Part shown: one piece after another, positions 1-12,060 of the stretch | Numbering within the stretch: position 1 is the stretch's first letter | Layout of the letters: each line of letters starts with the position of its first letter | NCBI RefSeq assembly: GCF_000247695.1 | Contig: NW_004624866.1 | Location: forward strand, 5,476,331 to 5,540,330 | DNA: 64,000 nucleotides | Source of the DNA: Heterocephalus glaber | Lineage: Eukaryota; Chordata; Mammalia; Rodentia; Bathyergidae | Direction: 5' to 3' | Position numbers and translations under genes: made by a program | The notes under the pieces: model-generated | The model's input: the letters and a program-made list of their open reading frames with translations, nothing else | Told to the model about the DNA's origin: nothing | Databases searched by the model: none

Positions 1-310
1 GAGAGATATAGGTCCAGTTTTAATCTTTGGCATGTTGAAACCCAATTTTTCCAGCACCATTTATTAAAGAGGCTATCTTTCCTCCAGTTGAGGGTATTTG
101 GCTCCTATATTGAAGATGAGATGGCTGAGTGTGTCTTGCATTGTTTCTGCATCTTCTAATCTGTTCCACTGGTCCTCAGGTCTGTTTTTTTTTTGCCAGT
201 TCCATGCTGTTTTTATCACAGTAGCTTTGTAGGATAGTTTCAAGTTGAGGACTGTGATACTCCCTGCCATGTCTCTGTTACCTAGAATTGCTTTTGCTAT
301 TATGTTAGCA
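1..310 (-). mobile_element. L1 ORF2 C-terminal relic, antisense
   Basis: The complement encodes the familiar end of L1 ORF2: on the minus strand 270-73 reads a stretch with KLSYKATVIKTAWNWQKK and EDQWNRLED, matching the LINE-1 ORF2 C-terminal pattern YYRATVxKTAWYW...DQWNR. It is a truncated fragment lying in the intron before w1 and entering from outside the window. The rest of this intron part (311-414) shows only the acceptor tract. Confidence 0.75.
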
Positions 311-414
311 ATTGTAATGTTTAATACAGATGAATATAGTAATCCTGTCTGAAACCAACTGTGTCATGCACTAATCTAATAAGGCCGCTGAAAAATTTTT
401 AATTTTCATTTTAG

Positions 415-519
415 AGACTGTATAGAGAAGCTTGGGACAAGGACAAGACTCAAATTCACATCATGCCAGATACACCTGACATTATTTTGGCTAAGGCAAA
501 CTTAATCAATACAAGTGAT
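415..519 (+). CDS. NEB: NEB exon w1, SR-A module 1 (105 bp)
   Basis: Bounded by TTTTAG and GTAAGT. Thirty-five codons open with [13 protein letters not shown], carry the HIMPDTPDI signature of the first module of a super-repeat, and end INTSD. The final SD joins KIYR of w2 to make the actin motif. The next intron (520-1722) holds an L2-like tail near 795-895 and otherwise nothing I recognise. Confidence 0.95.
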
Positions 520-794
520 GTAAGTTTCCAAATTCAGCATGCATTTTCAGAAATCTCATTTTAATTGCTGCTAAGTCAGTGAAGATATTTGAAAGTTCTT
601 TTGAATCCCTAAATCATTTTGATTAATAAACTAGATGTACTTCTGGTTCCTTATTTAATGGGTTTTAGGTGAAACATCAAAATATTTGTAATCCCTCTTT
701 TGGGCAGTGTTGGGAGCTGTTTTAAGTGTTCCTTGCATCTTATCACATCTTATCATAAAGTGATGGTTTATATCCCTCTCCCCTGTATGGCCAG

Positions 795-895
795 GTATTC
801 TGTGTAGGCAGAGACAATTCTTATTAGATCTGCAGTGCATACCTAGTGTTGTGCCTGACACATAGTAGTCACTCCACAAAATTTCAAGTGAGCAA
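795..895 (+). repeat. L2 3-prime-end-like ancient repeat
   Basis: The segment GTGCCTGACACATAGTAG followed by CACTCCACAAAATTTC resembles the common L2 3-prime end (GTGCCTGGCACATAGTAGGCACTCAATAAATA). Strongly diverged; identification by eye only. Confidence 0.45.
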
Positions 896-1722
896 GCATA
901 CAAAATCATGCAGGAGAATTTCATTTTTATATTTATTGTCATCATTGCATAATCTCCTAAAATTTGTGGATGTAAAAATTAAGTATTTAAAAAACAAATT
1001 CTAAAATCTAATAAAATGACTTTAACATTAAAGAATGTATTAGAGTAATACCATGAACACTGAAATATAAACCCAGGTGCAAGATCAATAGGCATTTTAA
1101 ACAATTTGGTTTCTAGATTAAGGTATACTTAAGTTATTGTCTCAATTATTCAATTATGTCACAGATCTTAAAAAAACAAATTATTGCCCCTAAATTTTAG
1201 AGCTTTCCTTAAAATATAATATTTTTTAAACTATGAAGGACTCTGTATGTTACCTAAAAACATGTAAGTCTTCTTTGCATCGTCCTGTATTATGAGGCAG
1301 ATGCTGTTTCACAGTGCATTAGCTACAAAAAGTAATAGCCCCTTTTGCATAGTTTTTCCTCTCTAGAGAACTAAGATGGAAAGGCATCACGCTTTTCTTA
1401 CAATTTCCAATGAAGCACTCAACATTAATTGGAAAACAGCACCTAAATAATATTTCATCGATCAGTTTACTTCTGCTGCTTTCTCATAAGAATTGGGGAA
1501 GAGCTGATATTTAATTTTGTGCATCTAGGTTAGTCACAGCACTCTAAAGTTTAAAACAGGATTATCAGCAATCCGTGGGCATAATTTCCAATTACATTCA
1601 AGTAGTCTAAAGCACAAATACTAGTCTCATGAATTCCTAAAATATTTAGCACTTTTGATTCATTTTCCTGCAGTTGTTTATGAAGAATGTTTTTTCTCAA
1701 AGTGATCTTCATTTCTCACCAG

Positions 1723-1830
1723 AAAATCTACCGAATGGGTTATGAAGAGCTGAAGAAAAAGGGTTATGATCTTCCTGTGGATGCCATACCAATCAAAGCA
1801 GCAAAAGCATCCCGGGAAATTGCCAGTGAA
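1723..1830 (+). CDS. NEB: NEB exon w2, SR-A module 2 (108 bp)
   Basis: Bounded by CACCAG and GTAAGA. Thirty-six codons: [17 protein letters not shown], then [17 protein letters not shown]. The GYDxxxDAIPIxAAKAS core marks module 2 of each super-repeat. It ends SE rather than SD, a conservative acidic change in the actin motif. Intron 1831-2275 contains an antisense ID SINE. Confidence 0.95.
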
Positions 1831-1920
1831 GTAAGACATTATCTGCTGTTGCTATTTATTTGATTGCAATTTATCACTTCATAGTAGTCTCAATTTAATT
1901 TTAAATTGAACAAAATCTTT

Positions 1921-2014
1921 TTTGTTTTGTTTTGTTTTGGTACTGGGGATCGAACTCAGGTCCTTACGCTTGCAAGGCAGGCGGTGGAACCACTGAGCTA
2001 AATCCCCAGCCCTG
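1921..2014 (-). mobile_element. ID-type SINE, antisense
   Basis: Reverse complement reads GGGCTGGGGATTTAGCTCAG, then the B-box-like GAGTTCGATCCCC and GTACC plus an A-rich tail. Flanking target duplications TGAACAAAATCTTTT (about 1906-1920) and TGAACAAAGTCTTTT (from about 2013) show a fairly recent insertion. Confidence 0.88.
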
Positions 2015-2275
2015 AACAAAGTCTTTTAAGAGGTAACAAATTAAAACAGAAATGATCCCAGACTTTCAAGGCAGGATAAGAATAAGATCAAGGATACATT
2101 CATTATGTATGCAAGTTGTAGCTGAATTTAGCCTTTAATCTTTCCTATCAAAAACCTGAAATCCATAGCTCTGTAGGCTTAATAAGACATCTTGAGACAG
2201 TGTGCTTTGTAATTTGCTACAAAGATGGCAATATAAGCTAATTCTGAAAGGAAAAAGACATATTTTTTTCCTTAG

Positions 2276-2587
2276 TACAAGTACAAAGAAGGCTTTCGCA
2301 AGCAACTGGGCCACCACATTGGTGCACGGAACATTGAGGATGACCCCAAGATGATGTGGTCCATGCACGTGGCCAAGATCCAGAGTGACAGGGAGTATAA
2401 GAAGGACTTTGAGAAGTGGAAGACCAAGTTCAGCAGCCCAGTGGACATGCTGGGGGTGGTGCTGGCCAAGAAGTGCCAGACCCTAGTAAGCGACATAGAC
2501 TACAAGCACCACCTGCACCAGTGGACCTGTCTGCCGGACCAGAATGATGTCACCCACGCTCGGCAGGCCTATGACCTCCAGAGCGAC
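2276..2587 (+). CDS. NEB: NEB exon w3, SR-A modules 3-5 (312 bp)
   Basis: Bounded by CCTTAG and GTGAGT. 104 codons in three modules of 38, 35 and 31 residues: [18 protein letters not shown] up to [19 protein letters not shown] up to [24 protein letters not shown] up to YDLQSD. From 2342 to the end it differs from w11 by only about five bases in 246, while its introns do not match those of w11. Intron 2588-3109 is AT-rich (2948-3058) without a recognised element. Confidence 0.96.
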
Positions 2588-3109
2588 GTGAGTCTAAGGT
2601 TTTCCTTTACTTAGTTAAATACTGTGACTGCTTTCCTAAGTATCAAAATTCCCCTAATGTGAGGGAAGTTGGGTTTACAGAACTGAGTTCTACTTTCCTA
2701 GACTAATGCCCAGGCTCTATCCAGTCACTCAATTGTCTGAAGACACTGTTAATCTACAAAGAGTGAGCTAGCAAAGTCCCATTGCTTTGATTGAAGTGAT
2801 AAGATTGCTGATCTAGAGAAATAGAGAATTGAATCACTCTGTGTCCTTAAGTGTTTTCCAAAGTATACTTCTAATTGGATATTTTCTTGGTTTACAATTC
2901 ATACCAAAATTTTGAAATTACCCAAGAATTCAAGCACTAAAATATTATATGTATGTGTATATAAGTGTATATATATGTAGAGTTTTGTTTGTATGTATAA
3001 TATAAATGCACTATAGTAAAATTATATTGCAATATATAATGCAATATAAATTTTTTATTTCTTTGGGGACATATGCTTACAGTTAGTGATTTGTCATTTG
3101 CAATTTCAG

Positions 3110-3313
3110 AATTTGTACAAGTCTGATCTTAACTGGCTAAGAGGCATTGGCTGGATACCTACTGGTTCTCTTGAAGATGAGAAGAACAAGAGAGCTGCTC
3201 AGATTCTAAGTGACCATGTTTACCGTCAGCACCCAGATAAACTCAAGTTTTCCAGCCTTATGGATTCCATGCCAATGGTTTTGGCAAAAAACAATGCTAT
3301 TAACATGAACCAT
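3110..3313 (+). CDS. NEB: NEB exon w4, SR-A modules 6-7 (204 bp)
   Basis: Bounded by TTTCAG and GTAAGT. Sixty-eight codons: [20 protein letters not shown] begins module 6 and includes the tropomyosin/troponin motif; module 7 starts HVYRQHPDKLKF. It ends INMNH instead of the usual NMNK. The acceptor follows a T-rich tract. Intron 3314-3580 has a short TG run at about 3336-3355. Confidence 0.96.
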
Positions 3314-3580
3314 GTAAGTTCTTTCTTTGCATGTGGATTGTGTGTGTGTGTGTGTAGAAACACTAAAATCTGTTTTTATGAAAGAACATCTCTGTTCAAC
3401 TTTTTTGCTTACTTACTAAAGTGATTTTAAAGTAAGTGTTGTGCTTCTTACTGACACAAGACATCTAAACCTGAAAATGTCGGAAATAAAGGGCTCACAG
3501 AGCAGAATCTCTTTATTCTCATTAAGAGTCAGACTGTTCATTACTGACCTGTTCTTGTCCTGTCTTATTGTTTGTTTTAG

Positions 3581-3685
3581 CACCTCTATACAGAAGGCTG
3601 GAATAAAGATAAAACTAGTATTCATATTATGCCAGACACCCCTGAGGTTTTACTAGCTAAACAAAACAAAATAAACTACAGTGAG
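3581..3685 (+). CDS. NEB: NEB exon w5, SR-B module 1 (105 bp)
   Basis: Bounded by GTTTTAG and GTAAGA. Reads [18 protein letters not shown] through [10 protein letters not shown] to INYSE. Separated from w6 by the shortest intron of the window, 86 bp (3686-3771). Confidence 0.95.
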
Positions 3686-3711
3686 GTAAGAAATAAGTAC
3701 GTGGTGCATAG

Positions 3712-3918
<207 letters not shown>

Positions 3919-4552
3919 TGAAGATCATTTTCTCTCTCGTGAATTTATAGTGGGGAAAATAAATAAAAAGGTTAAAGCTGTTGCTAACAGTTCATTTTGT
4001 CAGTAAATGGTATAAAATAATGGTAATAAAATGCCCAGCACCAAATTCTAACGATGGCTGAGTCCATAGCAACACACTTTTCAAATATTATCTATTTCCT
4101 GCTGAATAAAACCACTGCATACTTGACTATAATTCAGGTATCTTTTTTGGCTTGTAAACACAATGTGTTTTTTTTTCATACACTCAGACTTATTGTAAGG
4201 TCCCTTCAAAACTACACCCATGCCTTAACAACTAATGCACCTGCAAGGACACAGTACAGAGGAGTTCCACATTCCAAGTTCCACCATCCATGTAGACCAT
4301 ATATTTCTGCATCCAGTGATCACCTACAAATATTTGTTTTCTTTAAAGGGTTAATTTGCTAACATTTCTAAAATATCCTTTGTTTTAGCTACGAAGATAA
4401 AAATTTTTTTTCTTTATTTCTAAAATATGGGAAATAATTATCATAATTTAAAAATATATGGTCAACAAAGAAAGGTTATTGTATTAATGTATACACATAT
4501 AGTGAAATACCTGCTGCTATTTAAAAATCATCTTTATAAAGAATAATTAACA

Positions 4553-4650
4553 GGGCCGGGGATTTAGCTCAGTGGTTCCGGCACCTGCCCCTCAAGCACA
4601 AGGTCTGAGTTCGATCCCTGGTACCAAAAATAAATAAATAAATAAAATAA
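4553..4650 (+). mobile_element. ID-type SINE
   Basis: GGGCCGGGGATTTAGCTCAG start, GAGTTCGATCCCTGGTACC end, then (AAAT)n tail. Target duplications AAAGAATAATTAAC precede (about 4538-4551) and follow (about 4650-4663) the element. Confidence 0.92.
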
Positions 4651-4957
4651 AAGAATAATTAACGACAGAAAAATGCTTATATAATAACTGAAAAGAGCAG
4701 AAAAAAAATGTATGATGCATGTGCTAATTTTATTCTCTCTTTCATACACATACACATCATAAAATGTTGTCTTTAGTAGTCAAACTGTGTTAATTTTTCT
4801 TTTGTTTTTGGTGCATACATTTCACTTATTTTCTAAATGGTTTGTAAGATGCATGTATTATATATTATTTATATTCAAAGAAAATAATTATTTTTAATGA
4901 CTAAGAATTGCTCTTGATCAAAGTTAAAGGAGATGAGTAGTTGACTTTTTCTTCTAG

Positions 4958-5269
4958 TTCAAGTACAAAGAAGGCTATCGAAAGCAGCTTGGTCACCATA
5001 TTGGTGCTCGAGCTATCCATGACGACCCCAAGATGATGTGGTCCATGCACGTGGCCAAGATCCAGAGTGACAGGGAGTACAAGAAGGACTTTGAGAAGTG
5101 GAAGACCAAGTTCAGCAGCCCAGTGGACATGCTAGGGGTGGTGCTGGCCAAGAAGTGCCAGACCTTGGTGAGTGATGTGGACTACAAGCACTACCTGCAC
5201 CAATGGACCTGTCTGCCTGACCAGAACGATGTCACCCATGCTCGGCAGGCCTATGACCTCCAGAGTGAT
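4958..5269 (+). CDS. NEB: NEB exon w7, SR-B modules 3-5 (312 bp)
   Basis: Bounded by TTCTAG and GTGAGT. Starts [18 protein letters not shown] with AIHDDPK rather than NIEDDPK; modules 4 and 5 match w3 in protein apart from [13 protein letters not shown]. Positions 5024-5133 are identical to 16931-17040 of w15 for 110 bases, while the first 66 bases differ at many silent sites. Intron 5270-5584 shows nothing recognised. Confidence 0.96.
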
Positions 5270-5584
5270 GTGAGTACTGAGGTTCATAAGAACACACAAA
5301 GGTGGGGATTTAGTGAATTAACTTTGCTTGGAGAAGTAGCAGTAGGTAGCACCAACCCCAGCAGCCCCTACAAGGAGGGAATAGCATGCCTGCTTTCCTC
5401 ATGAATGTTAATCCTTTAACCCTCCACCCTACTCACCCACCAAACTATATTTTAGTATATGTGCTGCCAAAGTGAGCATTACCAAACTATATTGTAAAGA
5501 ATGCTTCTATTTGATTTTAGGTCCCTTAGAGAAAATGCATTCCTAATGCAGGGATCAATATTTATTGAATATTTGTATCAACAG

Positions 5585-5788
5585 AATATGTACAAGTCAG
5601 ATCTCCAGTGGTTGAGAGGCATTGGCTGGGTGCCCATTGGCTCTTTGGATGTGGAAAAATGCAAAAGGGCAACTGAGATTTTGAGTGATAAAATCTATCG
5701 TCAGCCTCCAGACAAATTCAAGTTTACCAGTGTGACTGATTCTCTGGAACAAGTGCTGGCCAAGAATAATGCCATCACTATGAACAAG
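5585..5788 (+). CDS. NEB: NEB exon w8, SR-B modules 6-7 (204 bp)
   Basis: Bounded by CAACAG and GTGAGG. Reads [20 protein letters not shown], then [18 protein letters not shown] and AITMNK. Carries the regulatory motif WLRGIGW. Intron 5789-6272 is unremarkable AT-rich sequence. Confidence 0.96.
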
Positions 5789-6272
5789 GTGAGGCTTCCA
5801 AACTAGACAACCAAGATAGGGTTCCTGAAGCTGACTCAAAGAAAACCATAACTGAGAAAAAAAGGAGTACAGTATTGAGCAACAAAAGGCACCTACCATC
5901 CACCTCACTATCCTCTGTCCTTGTCTGTGTCTGCATCTGTCATCTAACTGAAATATGACATTTATAATTTAATATTCACTTCAGTTAGTTTCATGGTTTT
6001 GATAAAATGCTGTATTTTACTGGAAAATAGTCTTTTCATAAAAGATATTTATTTTTGATTTCCTTTTAATAGTATTTTCATATTATCAGAAGGCACTTAT
6101 AAGTGTTCCACTGTGAACTGATTACTTGAAAACATATATAAAATACATAATGTATGCAAAATACCATAACTTGTCTTTTGTTTGTTTGTTTCTAAAGTTA
6201 TTATGGCCCTAAAATTCCTATTATTTATACACTGAATTTTTTCTGATGGTGTTAAAATGTTTTCCTTTATAG

Positions 6273-6377
6273 CGTTTGTACACAGAAGCCTGGGACAAAG
6301 ACAAGACCCAGATCCACATAATGCCAGATACACCAGAAATTATGTTGGCAAGAATGAACAAAATCAACTACAGCGAG
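6273..6377 (+). CDS. NEB: NEB exon w9, SR-C module 1 (105 bp)
   Basis: Bounded by TTATAG and GTGAGA. Reads [18 protein letters not shown] to INYSE; very close to w13 and w17. It is followed by a 3.1-kb intron (6378-9497) with a CA repeat and two ID SINEs in opposite orientation; I found no extra exon in it. Confidence 0.95.
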
Positions 6378-6872
6378 GTGAGAAGAGTGGCTAATTCATT
6401 GACATTTGCACAGCGTGTCTTATTTCAGTTGACATTCCCTGGCGATATAATACTAAAATGGCAGAGATGTTCTTAATGTTTTATAAAGAACCTTTTTTCT
6501 TGCTTCATATGAAAAGCAACTCCTGAGTTTCTGAATCACCATCATAAATGTCAAACTTTTGAGTAATAAGAATCATCATTTCGGGGAATTAATGATTGAA
6601 GAATTACTGATTTCAGCACCAATCATAAGAGCAAGTTGATCATTTTCTTTTGCAAGTAGATCATTTTTTATTAATTTTTGAAATGAGGTTAGCAATAGAC
6701 CAATACACATGCATGTATCTCCTGTTGATGCTACAGCAAAGCTTGAGCTGATATATTTTCCATGTATAACATATTACATATTGTTCTTAAATTGTAACTT
6801 AGGGTCAAATTTTAAGATTTTTTTTAACGTTAAGATTAAAGTCAAAGACTAAAATCACAGTACCACCAAATC

Positions 6873-6898
6873 TCACACACACACACACACACACACAG
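6873..6898. repeat. (CA)n microsatellite
   Basis: About twelve CA units in the intron between w9 and w10. Confidence 0.9.
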
Positions 6899-8536
6899 AA
6901 TACCAATGAAAATCTGTCAGTGAATATATTAACAAACTCATGGCCTTTTTACTTCTGGTGAGCACAGGGCCACATGGTCCCGTATTGGAATCCCAGATAC
7001 ATAGGTAGAGAGGTTTGAAAGAGGTCCTGTCCCCTCTTCCAGTACAGAACCCCACTCCGCAGGTGGTTCTGCCTTTGCTTAAGGGCCCCCAGTCACAAGG
7101 ACCTTATCTCATAAGTCAGTCCATTTGTTCTGGAAAATTCCATTAGGAAGTGCTTCTGAGGTATTCAATCACATTTCTCTCTACAAAGACATATAGTTCT
7201 CTGAAGGCAGCAGAAACAATCTGTGCCCACCCATGAAGATAGAGACAGCCACCAGGGTCCTCCTCTGCCACACCCCACTCTGGGTCCTCTCTATAATCCA
7301 CACTTTCCAAATTCCTGACATGTCCTCCCTGGGAAAAATGTGACTCAGAACTGAACAAGATACTGAGAATGAGGAATGACCAGAGTAGAATACAGTTAAG
7401 GATCACATTTCCTCTTCTGGACATTTGATGTTCAATTCTGCACCCTGTGCTTCTGGGGTACACTGGCTGCTGTGTCACTGCTGGTGCACATGAATTTGGG
7501 ATCACCTTAAACTCCCAGACATGTAACATGAGCTAAATCTTGGTCTTCTGTCCTGCATTTATGCATTTAGCAATTTAAATCTTGGCTCAACGATTGACAT
7601 TTATCTCTGTGTAATTTCTTCTTCTTAGATTGAGGCTATGGGCTTAAATCTGTGGAGATTTTTGTGACTCTAAGATCCTGTCAGCTGATGTATTAGTTTT
7701 TTCTCCCAGCTTTGTGCCGCTAGCAAGTAAAATGTTTCTGACAGCATAGATCAACAAAATATTACTTTTCTGTGGCATATAACTTACTTTAGATAGAATA
7801 ACAACCATCTTCAGTAATTTTATTTTAGAGACTCAGATTATATTTTAGTGCTTGTATAACTAGTCCTTAATTGTCACTGAAAATTAAAAACATTAAATCC
7901 TATTTTCAAATCAGAAAGGATTTAATTTTTTAACCAAACTTACATTAGAGTTCCTTAATTGTTTCAGGAAGGCAAATACTGCATGTGCAGGAATTTCAGG
8001 AGACAGAAAGCCCCTGTAACTCTCCACTCAGAATTTCTAAAATGTTTAACTCTGTCTTTGCTGAAAAACAGCACAGGTCCTAAAATACATCTGGTAGTTC
8101 AGCCAGACCCAATAGAGAGCCATTGACTGAATGCCTAACCTGCCTAGTCTCCTTTCTCTGTTTTTTCTCTACCAATTTACATAGTTCAATTTATTTGTGT
8201 TTCCATCTCATTTAGGATAAGAAGATAATGCAAATTTATTATGTCACTCTTTCCTCTCAAAGATTTTTGTTGTTTCCTATTTTCTATAGAATCAAGCAAC
8301 ACATTCTTAAAGGATTTCTGGCTCAACTTGAAGTTCTTTTCAGTCCCCTCTTACCACTTCTCTCTGGGGCTTCATCCTACTTCCTTCAACACCTGGACAC
8401 ATCCATGTCCCTGTGCTCTGATTCATGTGATTCTCTCTCCTGTTGGCTAGAAACCTAGCTCATCATTCAAGGTCCAACTCATAGGACACTCTCAGCAAGA
8501 ACTTCCCTGGTTCTTAGTTCAAAATAAATGACTGGA

Positions 8537-8664
8537 GGGCCGGAGATTTAGCTCAGTGGTTTCACTGCCTGCTGCACAAGCTCAAGGACCCGAGCTCGAG
8601 CCCCAGTACCAGAAAGAAAGAAAGAAAAAGAAAGAGGGAAGGAAGGAAGGAAAGAAAGACAGAC
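8537..8664 (+). mobile_element. ID-type SINE with GAAA-rich tail
   Basis: GGGCCGGAGATTTAGCTCAG, GAGCCCCAGTACC, then (GAAA)n and (GGAA)n. Forms an inverted pair with the antisense ID at 8713-8795. Confidence 0.9.
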
Positions 8665-8712
8665 GGACTGGGTGTTTAGTGCACTTTCCTGTTGCTGGGA
8701 AACAATTGTGTG

Positions 8713-8795
8713 GTTTTTTTGGTACCAGGGATCGAACTTGGGACCTTCTGCTTGCGAGGCAGGTGGCAGAACCACTGAGCTAAATCTCTGGCCCC
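8713..8795 (-). mobile_element. ID-type SINE, antisense
   Basis: Plus strand reads GGTACCAGGGATCGAACTTG to CTAAATCTCTGGCCCC, the complement of an ID. GGGAAACAATT flanks it on both sides (8698-8708 and 8798-8808) as a target duplication. Confidence 0.9.
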
Positions 8796-9497
8796 AAGGG
8801 AAACAATTCTGGGCACCCAGAACTTATAGAAGGAGAGGTTTACTTTGGGATATGATTTCAGAGTGTTCAGTCCATGGTCAGCTGGCTCTAAGGCAGAGAT
8901 ATCATTGTGGAAGGGTGCAGCAGAGTCTCACCCAGAAGTGTACTTTACAAATCCCCTAGCTTAATTGTCATAGACTCCTTCCTGGATCTCTTTCTTGATA
9001 ATATGGTTAAACCACTTCTTGTGGTGTGATTCTCAGTTCTACATGTTATGATTCTTCATTACTTCGAACACACACTTTAAAGTTTAAGGAGATCAAACCC
9101 TCATCTTTGATTTCCACGTACCCAGTATTGTCACCAACACAAAGTTAGGGGAGAATAAATGTGAATTTAATTAATTGCCATGAACAACATTTCTTCCCTG
9201 TTTGTTACCTTAGGTCTGTGAATTTCAGCTTAATTTTTCTAGTACTTCCAAACTTGATTGTTTTAAGTAAAAAATTTTTAAACAGCATAAATTTTCATTA
9301 ATTCCACATAAATTATAAAATGAAAATCAGGGGCAGTGATCTTCAGAGGTATCCTTTTAATTTTAACAAAGTGCAGAAGGCTTAGAACTTCAAAAATGAT
9401 ATTGTGGGCGCTCATAGGTAATTTAGTGCATTGTTTACAGCCTCTATCAGTTTTTGGATATAAATGTCAACATTTAACTTTTGTGGCCCCAATTCAG

Positions 9498-9605
9498 AGT
9501 CTGTATAAACTTGCCAACGAAGAAGCCAAGAAGAAGGGCTGTGACTTGCGAAGTGACGCCATCCCCATCGTGGCAGCTAAGGCCTCCAGAGACATCGCCA
9601 GTGAC
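9498..9605 (+). CDS. NEB: NEB exon w10, SR-C module 2 (108 bp)
   Basis: Bounded by TTCAG and GTGAGT. Reads [35 protein letters not shown]. The module-2 GYD core here is GCD (TGT), a Tyr-to-Cys change relative to the other copies. Its last 50 bases nearly match w14. Intron 9606-11213 (1.6 kb) has one MIR-like piece. Confidence 0.95.
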
Positions 9606-10344
9606 GTGAGTGGTCCATTCTGCTCCCAGTGTGTGAGCAGCATGATGTGGCATTTTCACTGAACTAAACTTTTACAAAGGACCTTTGAAAATATGTCCTG
9701 ATGTGCTTCTGTTGGGAGCATTGCTCCCAACATACTTCTGTGGGATTTTTTTGGGAAAATCTAGCTTTGGGGGAAATGGAAAATTTGATGTTCATAGAAA
9801 GGGTTTGTAACCTGTAGGACACAGTGTCTTCAGTGAAAACTGGCTCACCAAGAATAGAGACAGACCCAGTCATGTACAAACTGCTAGAGTGCAGTTGCAG
9901 GCTTACAGATGTGTCTACTCACAGAAAGGTTTCTAGAAAGTATATACTCAGAACTTAAGTTCTCCCAGTGAGAATCATGACCTGGCTTTATCCAACATTT
10001 TCATATGCAATGTTCAGAAAACACAGAGACACTTGCTGTTATAATTTGTCCTTGTAAGATTATGAAAAGGAAGCAGTTGATCAATATCAGAGGGAAGCTG
10101 CTGGTGGCTGTGCAGTGCCACCCTCCAGAGTAAAACTAGCATCCTCTCTTGGTGCCTCAAAGATTCTTGAGGAACAGACCACTGCTGCAGAAATCAAGGC
10201 CCACACTCAGGAGGATGACCTTTATGTGGGTGTATCACAGTGACTGTCTTTCATTTGTGGATGTTATCCTCTTCTCACCCCCAGCAAATGTTCATATGTC
10301 AATAATAGTAAATAATGATTGAAAAGTATTGAGAACTCTGTGTG

Positions 10345-10460
10345 CAGAGTTTTATGTGCATTATCTCACTCTTCATAATTACCCTGGGCTATTGCTATCA
10401 CTACCCACATTTGTGAATTAAGAAACCTTTCTTTAAAAATCAAAGTTTTAGTGGGTAGAG
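10345..10460 (+). repeat. MIR-like ancient SINE fragment
   Basis: GTGCATTATCTCACTC followed by ATAATTACCCTGGGCTAT and GTGAATTAAGAAACC recalls the MIR core (cattatctcatttaatcctcacaa... gaggaaactgag). Diverged; by eye only. Confidence 0.4.
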
Positions 10461-11213
10461 AGTTGGGACAACAGCTTCATTCCTTTGTACTGTGCTATAT
10501 TCTCTCCTGCTGATGGTTCTATACTTTCTACTCAGTTGGCTTTGAAGGCAGAAGCACATGTTGGAGATAATTGGCCTAGTGAAACCTAAACCCATGACCT
10601 TGTTAGAAGTGTGCTCTAACCATTTGGTTTGCTATGTCAGCTTTACTAATTAGTTTTCAAAATGATGCCCCAAATTTGCCACAGCCACTGAATGCATAAA
10701 TCCAATATAAAATTTACATTTTTTCAATATAAAATTTTTGCAATATAAAATTTACATATTTTCTCCTCTGTTGCTACTCTAGGTGGTATTTGACCTAAGT
10801 ACAGTACTTCAGGCTTACTCATTTTACAGCCATTCATTACACAGCTTATTAAGCACACAGACCACCTGTGCATCCCTTTCCTGACCCACATTTTTGTATA
10901 AGATCTAATTCTCCAGGCTTCCTGCTTCAAATGACCTCTCCCTGATTTCCACAGGTGACCTCTCCCCGACTCTGTGTGCTTCTTTCCCCCAGAACTAGTC
11001 TTTCGGCCGGTGGGCCATAGGTGATTTTGAGTATACACTATAATTATATTAATTTCATCTATTTTATTACATCTAGAGGCTTCCAGGGTAAATGTAAGGA
11101 TGTGGGCTGGAGTTGGTGCTTACAGCAAAAGTCAGTTAAAAATATGATTTTGTACAGATTTGTGACCTCCAAAGGTTTATAGTAAAGATCTGATTTATAC
11201 TTTTTTATTTCAG

Positions 11214-11525
11214 TACAAATACAAAGACGGTTACCGCAAGCAACTGGGCCACCACATTGGTGCACGGAACGTTGAGGATGACCCCAAGATGATGTGGTCC
11301 ATGCACGTGGCCAAGATCCAGAGTGACAGGGAGTACAAGAAGGACTTTGAGAAGTGGAAGACCAAGTTCAGCAGCCCAGTGGATATGCTGGGGGTGGTGC
11401 TGGCCAAGAAGTGCCAGATCCTCGTAAGCGACATAGACTACAAGCACCACCTGCACCAGTGGACCTGTCTGCCGGACCAGAATGATGTCACCCACGCTCG
11501 GCAGGCCTATGACCTCCAGAGTGAC
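11214..11525 (+). CDS. NEB: NEB exon w11, SR-C modules 3-5 (312 bp)
   Basis: Bounded by TTTCAG and [24 protein letters not shown], then [25 protein letters not shown] to [25 protein letters not shown] to YDLQSD. It shares with w23 the silent-site string ATCCTCGTAAGCGACATAG. Intron 11526-13509 (2.0 kb) contains a possible minus-strand retrocopy tail near 11790-12060 and otherwise nothing recognised. Confidence 0.96.
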
Positions 11526-11789
11526 GTGAGTACAGTATCTATACCACAACAGGGTGTAAAAATATTTTAAAACTATTAAAAATTATCTTTTATATACAAC
11601 CCATTAGCCTATTCAAGCTAGGATTTATTGCTAAGTAAATAAGATTTGAATCAGTGTTTCAAATAGTTGTATTGCTTATTATAAACATATCTGTAGTCCT
11701 TATAAGGAAGTAAAGTTTCTACACTGGCATTGGTCTTAGGAAACAAAGCAGATATTGTGCATTGTTAGAATTCAGGGCCCACCAGATGG

Positions 11790-12060
11790 AGACATTTTCT
11801 TTTTTTTTTTTAAAGGGAAATGAAATGACACATTTTTATTAAAAAGAAAAAACTAGTCTAGAATTTGTTGTTGGTGTGTCCTTGATAAATGAAGGAGGTT
11901 ATAGTTATTAGAGCACTAATACCATCTATGCCAGTACATGTTATTCTTAGGAAATGAAAGATGCCTCTGTGCTGTGTCTGTAACCATTGGATTGTTTCAC
12001 TGACACTTGCTCCTTTAGTGTGGCTGTCTTTACGGAGGGGCCACATGGTAATGTCAGAAT
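11790..12060 (-). pseudogene. possible processed retrocopy (3-prime end), gene not recognised
   Basis: On the minus strand an AATAAA signal (around 11836-11841) is followed about 25 bases later by an A-rich run (complement of the T run 11798-11812), as at the 3-prime end of an inserted mRNA. A 62-codon open frame (12046-11858) ends just upstream, but I do not recognise its product and saw no clear target duplication. It could equally be chance in AT-rich intron. Confidence 0.25.

Noticed and set aside
4553..4640. tRNA-like gene (A-box and B-box-like GGTTCGATCCC patterns), also at the other ID sites
   Set aside because: A-rich tails and target duplications show these are ID SINEs, not functional tRNA genes.
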